From: Neonectria sp. B-13
Lineage: Eukaryota; Ascomycota; Sordariomycetes; Hypocreales; Nectriaceae
Assembly: GCA_002682825.1 (NCBI GenBank)
Contig: NOKP01000008.1
Span: 855,595 to 919,594, forward strand
Reading direction: 5' to 3'
DNA: 64,000 bases
Below are positions 11,987 to 23,563 of this stretch, one piece after another. Every line of letters begins with the position of its first letter. Within the stretch, counting starts at the first letter, position 1. A model generated the notes under the pieces. It did no database searches. It saw only the letters and a program-made list of their open reading frames with translations, and was not told the DNA's origin. The position numbers and the translations under genes were made by a program.

Positions 11987-12025
11987 ATGAATGATTGCTT
12001 TCCCGGGCAGATGGAAGACGAATAA
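11987..12025 (+). promoter_or_regulatory. Upstream ORF in the presumed leader of the Zn2Cys6 gene at 12093
   Basis: A 12-codon ORF (ATG at 11987, TAA at 12023-12025) ends 67 bases before the main start. Whether it is in the mRNA depends on the transcription start, which cannot be seen. Confidence 0.35.
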
Positions 12026-12092
12026 TTGACTATTTTATTTGAACGCCTCGCCTTTTGGAAACTACATCCCCACCCTAGAAAACATTCCCATC

Positions 12093-14332
12093 ATGTTGCT
12101 TTACACCCGGCTCGCTGCGCCCAAGGTTCCCAAGAAGCGCTCCCGCGCAGGTACGTGTTTATGCCCTGTTGAATGGTCGACGGCGACTCCGCCAGTCTGC
12201 AAAGGGCCTCCCGCTGACCGTTGGAGCTTGGATTACCTCGTACAGGATGTGCTTATTGGTAAGTGCCTCCTCTGGGTCCCTCATAGACGAACTGATCACT
12301 GACATGAGACCCTCCACAGCAAAGAAAAAGTGAACACCGTCCTCGTCCTCCGATACCACCGCCTCAACTAACGCGCCTCGTAGAAGAAGAAATGCGACGA
12401 GATTCGGCCCCAATGCGCCCGCTGCCAGGAGCGCGGCCAGGACTGCAACTACGAGCCCGTCCGGCCTCGCCAGCGCCGCAGACGTGAGTCCATCGCCAGC
12501 TTCCCCAACGACGGCCACTCGTCGTCCTCGGGCTCCGACCGCGCTTTCATGTCGCCCGATACCACGATGCCCGTGCATCAGTGGAAGTATGAGACGCCCG
12601 GCTCTGAGGCGCTCTATGATGCGGTGTCTCTCGCGACCGACGCGACCGATTCCATCACCTCCAAACAGCCCATGCCGAGTCCCTTGGATAGCCTCTTGGC
12701 CTGGAGCCCGAGGGATCTCCCCATCGTATCGCCAATCGACTCCATCGATTTCCACTTCCCCGGCCTCGACGACCCCGTCATTTCAGTTGCTCATGACGAA
12801 GACAGCGAAGACGAAGACGATGTCGAGGAGGTAGTCCGCCATACCCCGGCACACATCGTCACCCACAGCACCCGAAGTCCGTCCCTGGCTCTCATCGCCC
12901 CCGTCCCCGTCCCGTCCCCCCGCTTCGAATTCTGCTCCCCCAACTTCCGCGAGTTCTCCGGCCGAACCAACCGTCGCGCCCTGGTGGACCACTTTTGCAA
13001 CGTGCTGTCCCACCTGATCGTCTTTCGAGAGGAGCGTGGCAACCCGTTCCAGCAGCTGGTTCTGCCTCTCTGTCACAGCAGCCCGTCCGTCATGAACGCC
13101 GTGTATGCCCTAGCAAGTGCGCATCTCGAGTACCGCGGCGTCGCAAATGGCGAGAAGAGCGTCTATTTCCACAACAAAGCCATACAGGGGCTTGCGCAGT
13201 TGATCAAACAAGGAGCGGGGGTGAACCAGAACGAACTCTTGGCAGCCATCATGCTGCTCGTCTACTACGAAGTGGTGAGTTAACCGTGATTCAACCAACA
13301 TGCATACACTGACAGTTCCTAGCTCGTGCAAGAAGGCCGGTCAAATATTGTAGACGGCCATCTTAAAGGCGCCCTGACCATTATGAGCAATAATGAAGCT
13401 GCCAGCGACCCAACCGGAATCTTTCTCGAACGAGTGCGTTAATCCCGGGATTTTTCTTTCTTTTTTCTCGTTCATGTGACAACCACTGACAAATACAGGC
13501 ATTCCGCTTTTACGATGTGATTGCGGCCCTCTCCTTTGGGACAGCCCCTCTCTCCAGCGCGCCGGGAGCCAGCTATCTAACGCCGTTCCCTCCGCTCGAC
13601 TCCGGTGGTGCATCGTCACCCTTTGGTAGCGTCGATACCCTCCTGGGCATGGCCACGTCGCTATGGCCCATTATCCATCGGCTCTCAAACCTCCTCTCTC
13701 TTAAGGATCAGCTCGATTGCGCCGTCACCCACGGAGAGCTCTCCAAGGTGGCCGTTCTCCGGACCGAGTTTGAAGTCACGGCATCGTCCATTGAATCGGC
13801 GCTTAAAGAGTGGACTCCCGGTCTGCCTCCGGACTCGGTGCTCACTCGGGACCCTGAGGAACTAACCACGGAGCAGTCCACAGAAAGGGGCCGGCTACAA
13901 AGCATCTTAAACAACGCGCTGGCTTACCGCCACTCGGCCTTTGTCTATCTATATCGCACCATATACAGCTATCCCCGCACACACCCGCTGGTGCAGCGCC
14001 ATACCCATGTTAGTTTGACGCACTGCGTGGGAACAGTAAGCAATGCAGGCCCCATGGGCGCGCTCTTGTGGCCCCTGTTTGTCGCCGCCTGCGAAGCCAC
14101 GAGCTTGGGAGATCGAGATCTTGCACGGCAGACTTTTGTTGCCATTGACCGTCGACAAGGTATGACCAACATTCAACGGGCATGGTGCATTGTCCAGGAG
14201 GTCTGGAAGCGTGCGGACAAGGCAGAGATGCTGCAGCAACAAGAGGAGGCCATGCTGATGGGAGTGAGGAGTGGGGGGGATCTCTGGAGGAGGGTAAGCG
14301 CCGATATGGGCGTGACAATCGTTTTCGGATAG
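12093..14332 (+). CDS. Zn2Cys6 transcription factor with fungal-specific C-terminal domain
   Basis: I reconstruct six exons: 12093-12150, 12246-12258, 12320-12329, 12384-13274, 13323-13433 and 13499-14332, giving 638 residues. The DNA-binding domain is assembled across two micro-exons of 13 and 10 nt: [33 protein letters not shown], a perfect CX2CX6CX6CX2CX6C. Every junction has GT...AG ends and preserves frame, and intron 3 has a CTAAC branch site. A basic linker (RPRQRRRR) follows, then an acidic serine-rich segment. From about residue 245 a helical domain of the Fungal_trans_2 type begins ([55 protein letters not shown]). Genes controlled are unknown and there is no adjacent metabolic cluster. 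The ATG at 12093 is the only one in frame with the cluster. Confidence 0.87.
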
Positions 14333-16936
14333 GGGACCGGGCATTTGAGACAAACGGCGGATCACGATACCCACACAACTTAGGATTTTAGGAGTTACGT
14401 GACGGAGAACGGACAAAAGGGTTGGATACCGGCGTCCAATATGTTGAAGGGGGCAAGGGGCTAGGGTTGGCGGTCTGCAATGTATTTTACCATGCGGGTG
14501 TTCTTGCTAGTCTAATTGACGATTATCAATCAAGCGTATACCACAATTTTGAATCTATGAGCCTTTGCCTCGACAAACCGGTTAGTGGTGATACACCAAC
14601 CGAGAAACCCAGCAGACGTGCTTCAGACCCGGTCTTTCATGATGATTGAGTATTGCTAGCAGTTGGTCCATATGGAATAGGTTTGAAATAACTATTCAGG
14701 TTATGCAGGTCAATGGTAACCACTTGTGGATGGAGAGAATGTAAGCTTTCCTCCAAAACAAGGCTGGCTGTAGGGTAGATCCCTGGTTCTATAGGCGAAG
14801 AAGCAAAGGTGGGAGGGGAGCTAAGGAGCCAATACCTGGGGTGTGCATGATGATCTGCATACCTAGAAAAGGGCCTTGCAGCGGAGGCGAACAAACTTGT
14901 TGGGGTGAATTGGTGAACAGGACACGCTGAAGATGTCGTTTTCTGGAGAGCTGAACGCGGACTCATCTGAAGTTGTGTTTACTCTGGAATATGACACATC
15001 AGGAACACCCTAACATGGCCCGAAGCCTAAATACATGTCACTCACATGCTTGACAAGAAGACAAATACTAAGGATGTTCCTAGTCCTAACCTCAACTTTA
15101 GCCCTGACCTGAATACTATTTACTCCTAACTATCCTAACCTCCAACCCTAAAGCCTTTTCTCTTTAATTTACTATGTTAGCGAGAGCCCCTGTGATGGAA
15201 TCGGGGGTCCATGTTAGGGCATTCTAGGAATAGGGACAACCCCCACAAAGCAACCGGACCTTGGAGTTTCCGGGGCCTTCGGATGGCTGCCGGATGGCCA
15301 CTCCTTTTAGGACTGCGGGGGGGAGGGGGACAAGCTTCCTGGCAAGCCATGTTTTCATGTCCATGCCACTGGGACTAGATGCAGACTACTGTACCGATCC
15401 CTGTTGGGATTCAACTATTTTGGACAACAGAATTGTGGCGCCGCATGACAAGGACAACTTTTCTGGACCTCGTGTGACTGTGATTGCGATCAACGGAGGG
15501 CTGATCAGATGGGCTTCGTCTTGTTACATCGAGATGCGTCGCGCTCGAGCGGTGGGAGATTTGGAGGGAGAACGCCACGATGTGAGAAGACAAACCGGGT
15601 AAAGGAATCCTGGACAATGTGGCTATGTGATTCGTTATAAGCACGAGCCTGGTCACCCCCCAGCTGTGCCCGGAGGAGAGGGGTTTTGCTTGGGGTGTGC
15701 TCTCTGGTTTGCTGTTGGTGGACACGGAGTGGGAGGATTGCGGAGGATAGGCTGTAGTGTGTAGACGGTACATGAGTTGGACGTGGGCGCCGAGTGGGAG
15801 TTGAGTGGGAGTTGCGTGGGTGAAGGTGGTAGTGCAGCATTTTTCATGGTCACTTGACCGGCGCGGGGGGGATTAGCGGACCGGTAAGGGAGGAACGGCA
15901 GGGAGACGGGGTAGTAGACGCGGCAGAGGAAAGAGGCGGCGGTAGGGAAGGTGGGAAGGAAGGGGCAAGCGGGAGTGGAGGGGGGAAGCGGAAGGAGGAA
16001 TCAAGGCCATCATTGCCTAAATAAAGTCAGTCCCACGTTGAACTTGGGCACTAAAAAGTGAACTTGCCCTTTCCATTGATCCTAGTATGCTAAGAAGTGA
16101 AAGTAGAAGGCTTACGAATACTTTGCCTTGTGTCTACTCTCCACACACATGGATTGGCAACATGTAAGTTGGCTGGGTAGGCACGGCAAGTGCGAAGTAG
16201 GGAGTACAGACCGGTATGGGCTGCAGAGAAGGCGGATGCAGTGGCTTTCCTGTGTCAGTAATTACTACTCCACATCCATCGTGGCCCGTGGCCCGCGTCG
16301 CGCCTTCAAGTCCCAAGCTTTGGTTAGGCCTGGGTCGCCCCTGTCACTGTTAACTTCTTGTCGCAGTCAGTGCCTTCCCACTCCGAGGTGTGTTCCATCG
16401 CCAGCGGCTCATCTTCCTTCCATCTTCGACTCTTCCAGTCGCCTACACTTCCTCCATCTCGCATCCCCCATCTCCTCAACGTAATTACTCCGTCGTCCAT
16501 TTCGTTCTTGTCCGTTTCTCCCGCTTGGCTTCTATTTCTAGTCTGATTGCGCTTGTCCCTTAGCTCTCTCCCGACATCGCTCCCCCTCCATCCCGAGTGA
16601 TCAGCTCACATCTCGTCTCCCTCTTGCTTACGTCCCATGGTTGACAGTCCCGACTTCGATGATGTTGCTGGGCTACTGTCGCGCTCTCGTCTACCTTTAA
16701 TATCTCTTCCCACTGGAAAATAAGCGCCCATCTTCACCTCAACCTAATCTACCTGAAAGGCTCCATTCCACGCCCTTTGGTCCATCCAGCCTGCAACCTT
16801 GCCGACAACCGACTGGCGACCCCGCCAAAGCCTTGTCAATCGTCATTCATCGTCCAGCAGTGATCCATCTGGATAGTCGAGACCCAACCCAAACACACGA
16901 TTCTACATCTGCAGACTGGACCACCATGTCCTAGCT
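14333..16936. other. Intergenic region between the two regulators
   Basis: This stretch holds the 3' flank of the first regulator and the promoter and leader of the second. The part 14400-15180 is AT-richer, with scattered CCTAA-like words near 15080-15165 that are not a telomeric array. The plus strand is purine-rich at about 15880-16000 and strongly pyrimidine-rich at 16370-16760 (leader-like). No gene is supported. Confidence 0.5.
16926..16934 (+). promoter_or_regulatory. Minimal two-codon upstream ORF (ATG TCC TAG)
   Basis: This ORF lies in a strong context (CACCATG) and its stop ends two bases before the main ATG at 16937. Because of its position it will be in the mRNA whenever the main start is. 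It should reduce initiation at 16937 or force very short-range reinitiation. Confidence 0.6.
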
Positions 16937-19900
16937 ATGACTACATTGATTAACACGCCAGATTCGGTCCCACCACCACCGCGCCCGATCCGCTTTGTAC
17001 ACAACCAAGGACAGCCGCCGTCAAAACGGCGACGAATTAACGCTGCGTACGTCCCTGCCCTTACTCTCGCGCCCACCTGGAGTGAGAATAGCTGGCATAA
17101 CCGCTTGCTAACTCGTCGTTCAGCTGCTTGACATGTCGCAAACGAAAAACAAGATGCGCTGGCGAACGACCGCTTTGCTCGACCTGCACCAAGAATGGCC
17201 ACCGTTGTCTTGGATATCCTGAAGATATCAAGAAAGATGAGGGCGAGAAGCATGGAGTTGCATCGAGGCCTGAAGCCGACGAACAAGACCCGCCCGAAAA
17301 TCGCGACGACGATGAAGACACAAAGCCTCACAAACCCGCGGTTCGCATCAAGGTAGCTCCCGAGGTATCTGTCGCGCCACGGGTACCCTCCGAGGCGAAG
17401 TTACAGACAAAGGCAGCGGAACTGAGTGAAGACGATGGGCTGGGTGCGGCATCACATGTCCGCTTACCGAGCCGTTCCCTCGGCCATGACCTATTGGGCT
17501 CTCCAACAGCTGTCCGTCGCTCTGAAAACCATCGCGTTCCCTACTTTCGATACTTTGGCCCGACTGCCATTGTCCCTGGCTTCAAGCAAATGGTCGTGTC
17601 GGTGCGCGACCGCCGTCGCTCGACCGCTGGCTCAATCGCTGGAACATCCCCCCTGTCGACTCACAGCGGAGTCCCGGGCAGCAGCTCCGCCGCGGAGAGC
17701 GACGTTGTCATCGAGGACCTACCCGTTTATGATCCAACCGATCCAGCTCCAGTAAACCCACTGATACTCGACTTGGTCGAGATATTTTTTCTTCAGATGG
17801 GCTCGAGCTATCCGTTCTTGAAGCAGCCGAGGTTTCTGCGCATGGTCAAAGAAAAGAGGGTTGAACCGATCCTTGTCGACTCTATTTGCTCTCTTGCAGC
17901 GAGGTTTTCAGACTCGCCCGCCCTCACAGGCGGGAACGACAAGATGCCCAGGAACGAGCGTGGCGCTACATTTGCCCAGAGAGCAAGACAGGCCACAGTT
18001 GACACATTCCCGTGCCCAACTGTTGGTGCTGTTCAGGCGTGCCTCCTGATGGCGTACGAGGGATTCGGCGCAAGCCAGGATAGCGCGTTGTGGATGTATC
18101 TTGGCCTCGCCATTCGGATGGCAGTGGATTTGGGTCTTCAGAAAGAGGTGGGAGTCCAATACCAGGGAGAGAAGGACCCCCTGTATCGAAGCTGGAGCAG
18201 GAAGCCCGGTGACGGGGAGAGCCCCGAGGAAAAGGAGGACGACTCAAGTCCGCTCAACCCCCAGGAGCAGAAGGAAGTTGTCCAGGAGCGGATGGACACC
18301 TTTTGGGCTGTGTTCATTCTCGATCGGGTCATCTCATCGGGAACAGGTCGTCCGGTGACATTCCGCGACGATGATTTTGAACTCACCTTTCCCGAGCGTT
18401 CAATTGACCCGACCACTGGCTGGCCTGCGCCTTTTCCCATTTTCCTCCAGATTATCCACCTCTACGGCCGTGTGTGCGACGTACTGAACAAATTTCGCGA
18501 TGCCCAAGATCTGACAAAGGATACCTGGGACAGGCTTGGCGAAATGGAGCATGAACTTACTCGGCTTTACAAAGGCTGGGACTGGCAACTGCAGTTTAAC
18601 GTGAGTAACTTTAAGGCGTATCTCGGGGTCGGACAGGGTACGACGTTCATCCTGCTGCACTTTTGGTTCCACGCGCTGTTCATTATCCTTCACCAGCCGA
18701 CGCTACTGACGCCCTTTGCCGAAGTCCGCAGCGAGCTGCAGTTGGTGCCGGACAGCCGTGAGCTGAGCATGAGTAGCGCCAAGACGATCTGTGATATCCT
18801 GTCCTTTGCGGACCTGATCGACCCGAAGAGCTTTATCGGGAACCCGTTTACAAGTCAGCCCATCTACATTGCCGCATGCGCGTTCTTGATGGAGTCGAGC
18901 GCGAATGCATCAGAGTCCCCATCCAGGGCTACTTCGCCACCAGCATTCAAGCGGCCAGAGCAGCCAGCTGGCAGGCGCGAGGGTAAATCATCAAGGCACT
19001 CTCTCCTTGCCTCGGCGGCCAACCAGAATTACCAGCGATGCTACAACTCGTTGCAGCAGGTCCAGCTCTATTGGGGTGGTGTGAAGTATATAATAACAGC
19101 CCTGGACCAAAAGTCCAAAGGCATCTGGGATTGCGAGACATACACGTCGGAGGAATATGAGAGCACCAAGACATCCCGCCGAGACAGCAAAGGCAACATG
19201 GACAACCCGTTCCCGAGGTTTGAAAGCCAGGCATCGCCAAAGGTATCGGGGCCGCCCATCGCATGGAGTCTGGCAGGGACGGCCAACTCGCCCAACTCTA
19301 GCCTGACGCTTATGTATCAGAACCTAGATACTGCTGTAATGACGGGTAGTCAACCTGCACAGGCCCCGAGGCAAACGAGCACTCCTCCCGGCAACATGGT
19401 CTACGACCCGATTAGACAGAGTCTACCAGAGTCAGCGGCCCTGCTAGCGCCGGCGTATCCTCAACCGAACACATCTGCGGTGAGGCTGTCCCCACGACCG
19501 GCGATGCCTTGTCAGCACAGCAACATGTCCTCCACAAGTGGCCCGAACCGGCCGACGGTCAAGTTTGATACGCTGCCAGAGGATGGAGACGGTACAGACC
19601 TTTATATGGCACCCAGGTTTACGCCATCGAGCCAGCAGCCCAGCGGATACGATGCATACAGCGCGTCTCCACCGAACACCATGTCGGAAAACGGTGCGGT
19701 TCCAGTGTCGATCTCAGGCACAACCACCAGCAACTGCGCGGGGGCAGATCAAATGTACTTCGCGCCAAGCGGAGTACCCTTCCAGATGCCCTGGGCTCAG
19801 TCAATGGGGAACATGGGTTCTATCACATTTGACAGCCAGGACATTGACATTGGCGCCCTGGGCATCCAGCAACCAGAGTTGATGGCCCCGTGGCTTGGGT

Positions 19901-19959
19901 ACATCCCTGGGGATGTTTTGGGGCTGTTTGACAACCAAGAGATGGGACCAGGGCCCTGA
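16937..19959 (+). CDS. Zn2Cys6 transcription factor with Fungal_trans domain
   Basis: Two exons (16937-17046, 17124-19959) give 981 residues. The 77-nt intron (GTACGT donor, CAG acceptor) splits the first zinc-cluster cysteine from its preceding alanine, restoring RRRINAACLTCRKRKTRCAGERPLCSTCTKNGHRCLGY, a full CX2CX6CX6CX2CX6C motif beginning near residue 38. A basic PSKRRRI stretch just before it looks like a nuclear signal. The central region (about 240-570) matches the fungal-specific Fungal_trans layout: LILDLVEIFFLQMGSSYPFL, the LGLAIRMAVDLGLQKE segment, and ERMDTFWAVFILDRVISSGTGRP. The C-terminal third is disordered and rich in Ser, Pro, Gln and Asn, probably an activation region. The strong conservation pattern of the N-terminal block suggests an ortholog widespread in sordariomycetes, but I cannot name it. 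A two-codon upstream ORF abuts the start. Confidence 0.88.
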
Positions 19960-20414
19960 AATTTACTATAACCATTTTTCCTATTTTGTCTAAGGTACGA
20001 CGTTGAAAGATTACTATATGATGTGCTTTCACGGCTAGGTGTGGGTTAGGTTCGAGAAATACCAGGTATAGTACGGCGTTTGCCATGGGTATGAAAACAG
20101 GCGCTATGATACAGGTCTCCAAGGTTGGCTTGGTCAAGCTGGTGTCCGGGGTGTGTATGCCAGGCGTTTCGAAATATGGTATGTGGGTTGGATGTCAAGG
20201 TTCACTTGGATGAGTGGGTGAAGAAACACCCCAGACTGATGTTTGTCCGTGGTTTGTGTGTCACCTGGACGAGGGCGGTACACGGGTTTGGGGTCCTCAT
20301 GAAGACAGACGGCACCGAGGGGACATATAAACAGGACATCTATTTTCGATATTGATATGCCGACCACCCACCCTCATGATATGTCCAAAATATCTTTTTG
20401 TATATTTTGCGTTT
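19960..20414. other. Convergent intergenic region
   Basis: The two flanking genes converge here, so this should contain their two 3' untranslated regions and poly(A) sites. No gene is seen. Confidence 0.6.
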
Positions 20415-21664
20415 CTATTTCTTGACAGCCAGCCCCTTGCCTACCTGGCGGGCGTGCTGGGCCATGACGGCATCAGCAATGACTAGCGCAGCCATGCCCT
20501 CGACGATGGGCACGGCACGGGGCACCACGCAAGGATCATGGCGGCCCTTGGCAGCTAGGACACCCTCGCCAGAGGCGTCGTAGCGGGCGGTGGTCTGGTC
20601 CTGGCTGATGGTGGCTGGGGGCTTGAAGGCGACGTTGAAGAAGATGGGCATGCCGTTGGAGATGCCGCCCTGGATGCCGCCCGAGTGGTTGGTCTTGGTC
20701 TGCAGCCGGGAGCGGGGGATGCCCGTCTTCTCGGCGGCGGCGTCGAGGACCGGGGTGACGACGAACGGGTCGTTGTGGGCGCTGCCGAGCATCTCGGCGC
20801 CGTGGAAACCGGAGCCAATCTCGAAGCCCTTGACGGCGGGGATGGACAGCATGGCGTGGGCGAGGAGGGCCCCGAGCTTGTCAAAGCAGGGCTCGCCGAG
20901 ACCGACGGGGGCGTTGCGGATGACGCAGGTGACGCAGCCGCCGGTGCTGTCGTGCTGGTCGCGCAGCTCGGCGATGCGGTCCTCCATGCGGCGGTTGGCC
21001 TCGTCATTGGGGCAGCGGACTGGGAGAAACTCGTCAACCTTGGCCTTGGTGATGGACTCGGCGAGGCTAAGGAAGGCGGGGTCGGAGCTCATGCCCTCGG
21101 CGTCGCCGAAGAGCTTGATCTTGCCGACCGAGGTGACAAATGCGACAATGTCAATGCCGTATGCCTCCTTGAGCCACTTCTCGGCGACGGCGCCGGCGGC
21201 AACGCGGGCGATGGTCTCGCGGGCACTGCTGCGGCGGCCGCCGGAGCTGGCCTTGACGCCGTACTTCTCGAGGTAGGTCTAGTCGGCGTGGCTGGGGCGG
21301 GGGTAGAGGTCGATGGTCTGGTTGCCGTAGTCCTTGGGGCGCTGGTCCTCGTTGGGGACGGTGAGCAGGATGGGGGTGCCGAGAGACGCCGTTCTCGGTG
21401 CCCGAGTGGATGGTGACGCGGTCCTTTTCGTTGCGCGGCGTCGTGATGCTGGACTGGCCGGGGCCACGGCGGTTAAGCTGGGGGCTGGATATCGGTCTCA
21501 CTGAGGGCCAGGTTGGGCGGGCAGTTGTCGATGATGCACGAGACGGACTTGCCGTGGGACTCGCCCGCGCTGTGGGAACAGTTAGATCAGTTCGGCCAGC
21601 AGCGATTGGGGAGGGAGAGAGAGACGTACGTGGTGACGCGGAAGTAGTGTCCGAAGGTGGACAT
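20415..21664 (-). pseudogene. Chorismate synthase, disrupted as sequenced
   Basis: The locus encodes chorismate synthase (5-enolpyruvylshikimate-3-phosphate to chorismate, last step of the shikimate pathway). Exon 1 (21630-21664) gives MSTFGHYFRVTT; the intron is 21570-21629; exon 2 continues with [51 protein letters not shown] and [13 protein letters not shown]. As read, the frame is broken three times: one extra base in a G5 run (C5 in coding sense) at 21480-21484; loss of a CT unit near 21381-21386 before LGTPILL; and a TAG at 21279-21281 where an aromatic residue is expected in SHAD-x-TYLEKYG. Otherwise conservation is full-length with no other decay. As the enzyme is normally essential for prototrophy, either this is a recent pseudogene with an intact copy elsewhere, or the sequence is wrong here. 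It diverges from the lipoate ligase gene. Confidence 0.85.
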
Positions 21665-22346
21665 GGCTGCGACAATTGGAGTTGGCGATGGGTTGTAGAG
21701 ATTGGATGGTCTTTTTGTTTTGTTTTGGTGTTGAGGTATGGAAAGAGTCAGAGCAGGGCAAATCCGATCTCGGGCGAGTCAGAATCGGGTGTTTTGCGAC
21801 AAGGGCGAGGAGCGCGGGGGAGGGGCAGTCAACGATGGGATGGGCAGATGGAGGTTCTGCTTTGGGCTATCTAGATCCCAGCTTGCTAGCTTTAATTCCT
21901 CAAGAAATCGACGGATAATTAGTAGGCAGACATGAAAATCCAACTGCCACAACAGGAACAGTTCAATTGCACTGATCATTCGAATTCGTGTAAGCCATCT
22001 CCAGGGCTCTTCTGAGACTCAACCCATGGGTAATGATTAATCCATCTTCCTAACTGCAAGGGGGGAAACGTTCGAGGCCCGTACCACCCCAGCTGCAGCC
22101 CGGGATGCTGCCGTCCATCATCATCCCCTGAAGCCCGCTAAAGCCACAGCGGGTCGAGTCCCCAACCATTGGATCCTGTGTTTTCTCAACTCCGCTCTCT
22201 TCGACTCACCAGCTCACGATGCGCAGCAACGCAACAACTCGCGACGCAGGCCTTTGCAACTAGACCAACTCGCGTCGCTCTTTCAGCTCACGCAGAACAC
22301 GGAAGGCCATGTCCCATTGATCCAGCGGTGATTACATAACCCCCCA
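21665..22346. other. Shared divergent promoter region (chorismate synthase / lipoate ligase)
   Basis: This 682-bp interval separates two genes transcribed outward and must contain both promoters unless the chorismate synthase copy is dead. No further gene is seen. Confidence 0.65.
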
Positions 22347-23563
22347 ATGGCTTTCCTCAACCGCCTTGTCCGGCCATCGAGACGCCTCGCCGGTCTCGCC
22401 TCTTCCAGCTCCCGGCGATGCTTCACCGAGGCTGCCTCCCATCCCTCAAACAAGATCCAGGTCTACACCTCGGCCTCTCAGGACCCCTTCCTTAACCTCT
22501 CCATCGAGCACCACCTCCTGCAAAATACGCCCGCCGACTCCACCATCCTCATCCTCTACACCAACGCGCCCTGTGTCGTCTTCGGCCGCAACCAGAACCC
22601 CTGGATGGAAGTCAACCTGCCTCGGCTCGCCCAGATCAGAGACTCGCCCTCCAGCGTAGAATGGACTGGCGGTCCTGTCCAGCTCGTCCGCCGTCGCTCC
22701 GGAGGCGGCGCCGTGTTCCATGACGGCGGCAACGTCAACTTCAGCGTCATCTGCCCACCCGCTGTCTTCGACCGCGACAGGCATGCCAACATGGTCGTGC
22801 GCGCACTCGCCGCCCTGGGCCGACCCAACACACGCGTTAATGAGCGACACGACATTGTCATGGACGTCCCCGGTGACCCCATTGGCACCTTTAAGATCTC
22901 CGGCTCCGCCTACAAGCTGACGCGCCTCCGTTCGCTGCACCACGGCACTTGCCTCTTGCGGAGTCCCAACCTGGACAACATCTCGGGCATGCTGCGTTCC
23001 CCCGCCGAGGCCTTCATCAAGACCCGAGGCGTTGACAGTGTGCGAAGCCCTGTCCGAAACGTCGACATCGACAACGCCGCGTTTGAGGCAGCAGTAGCGG
23101 ATGAGTTTGCCCGCATGTACGGCCAGTGCCAGGTCAGAGCGAGGGTCGACGAAGAGGCCCTCAATATTCCCAACATCCGCAAGGGTTACGATGAGCTGCA
23201 GTCCAGGAGCTGGATATACGGTCAGACACCGAGGTTCACGTTGTCAACGACTCCATACGAGGACGACCCCCGGGAGAGGCCCAAGTTGCCCTTCGAGGTG
23301 AGTTTCACCACTAGGGTCCTAGGCACCCATTAACATATCGTCAGCTCGGGATACGGCTCGAAGCCAGACACGGAGTCATCGACCAGTTCACTGTTGACGG
23401 GGAGTCTCCAAGCATGTCAACGCTCGAGGCGACCTCCTTGTACGACGTGCCCGATTGGAGCAAGCAGCTCGCCCAGACTGGCATGGCCGAGAACGACGCC
23501 ACCGTAGTTGGGTCTTGGATGAACAACGTCCTGGGAAACCAGTTTACCGGGCTCAAGCAATAG
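22347..23563 (+). CDS. Mitochondrial lipoate-protein ligase A / lipoyltransferase
   Basis: Two exons (22347-23297 and 23345-23563; 47-nt intron with GTGAGT donor and CAG acceptor) give 389 residues. Without splicing the frame ends after VSFTTRVLGTH; splicing joins LPFE to LGIRLEARHGVIDQFTVDGES, the accessory domain. The first about 30 residues are basic and Ser/Ala-rich with no acidic residue (RLVRPSRRLAGLASSSSRR), a mitochondrial presequence. The BPL/LplA catalytic domain is clear: FGRNQNPW (79-86), the lipoate-binding RRRSGGGAVFHD (115-126), and GTFKISGSAYK (180-190) with catalytic Lys183, followed by HHGTCLL. The enzyme attaches lipoate to E2/H-protein subunits of mitochondrial dehydrogenases; it is the counterpart of yeast Aim22. 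Whether it uses free lipoate or transfers it from another protein is not decidable from sequence. Confidence 0.92.

Larger units (their letters stand above)
7661..12092. other. Long intergenic region upstream of two genes
   Basis: This 4.4-kb stretch separates the divergent membrane-protein gene and the Zn2Cys6 gene at 12093. It probably contains both promoters. The plus strand is pyrimidine-rich from about 11620 to 11960, as is usual for fungal 5' leaders. Many ORFs of 80-240 codons occur on both strands, but none shows a domain, a signal peptide or a consistent exon structure, so I call none. Confidence 0.5.

Noticed and set aside
11526..11990. 154-codon plus-strand ORF before the Zn2Cys6 gene
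   Set aside because: Composition (Pro, Ser, Arg, His) reflects the pyrimidine-rich leader rather than a protein; a second frame of similar length overlaps it.
15080..15165. CCTAA-rich words resembling telomere repeats
   Set aside because: Spacing is irregular and no tandem CCCTAA array exists, so an interstitial telomere is not supported.
12093..19959. Secondary-metabolite cluster around the two adjacent regulators
   Set aside because: No polyketide synthase, peptide synthetase, terpene synthase, P450 or transporter gene lies in the window, so two neighbouring regulators alone do not make a cluster.
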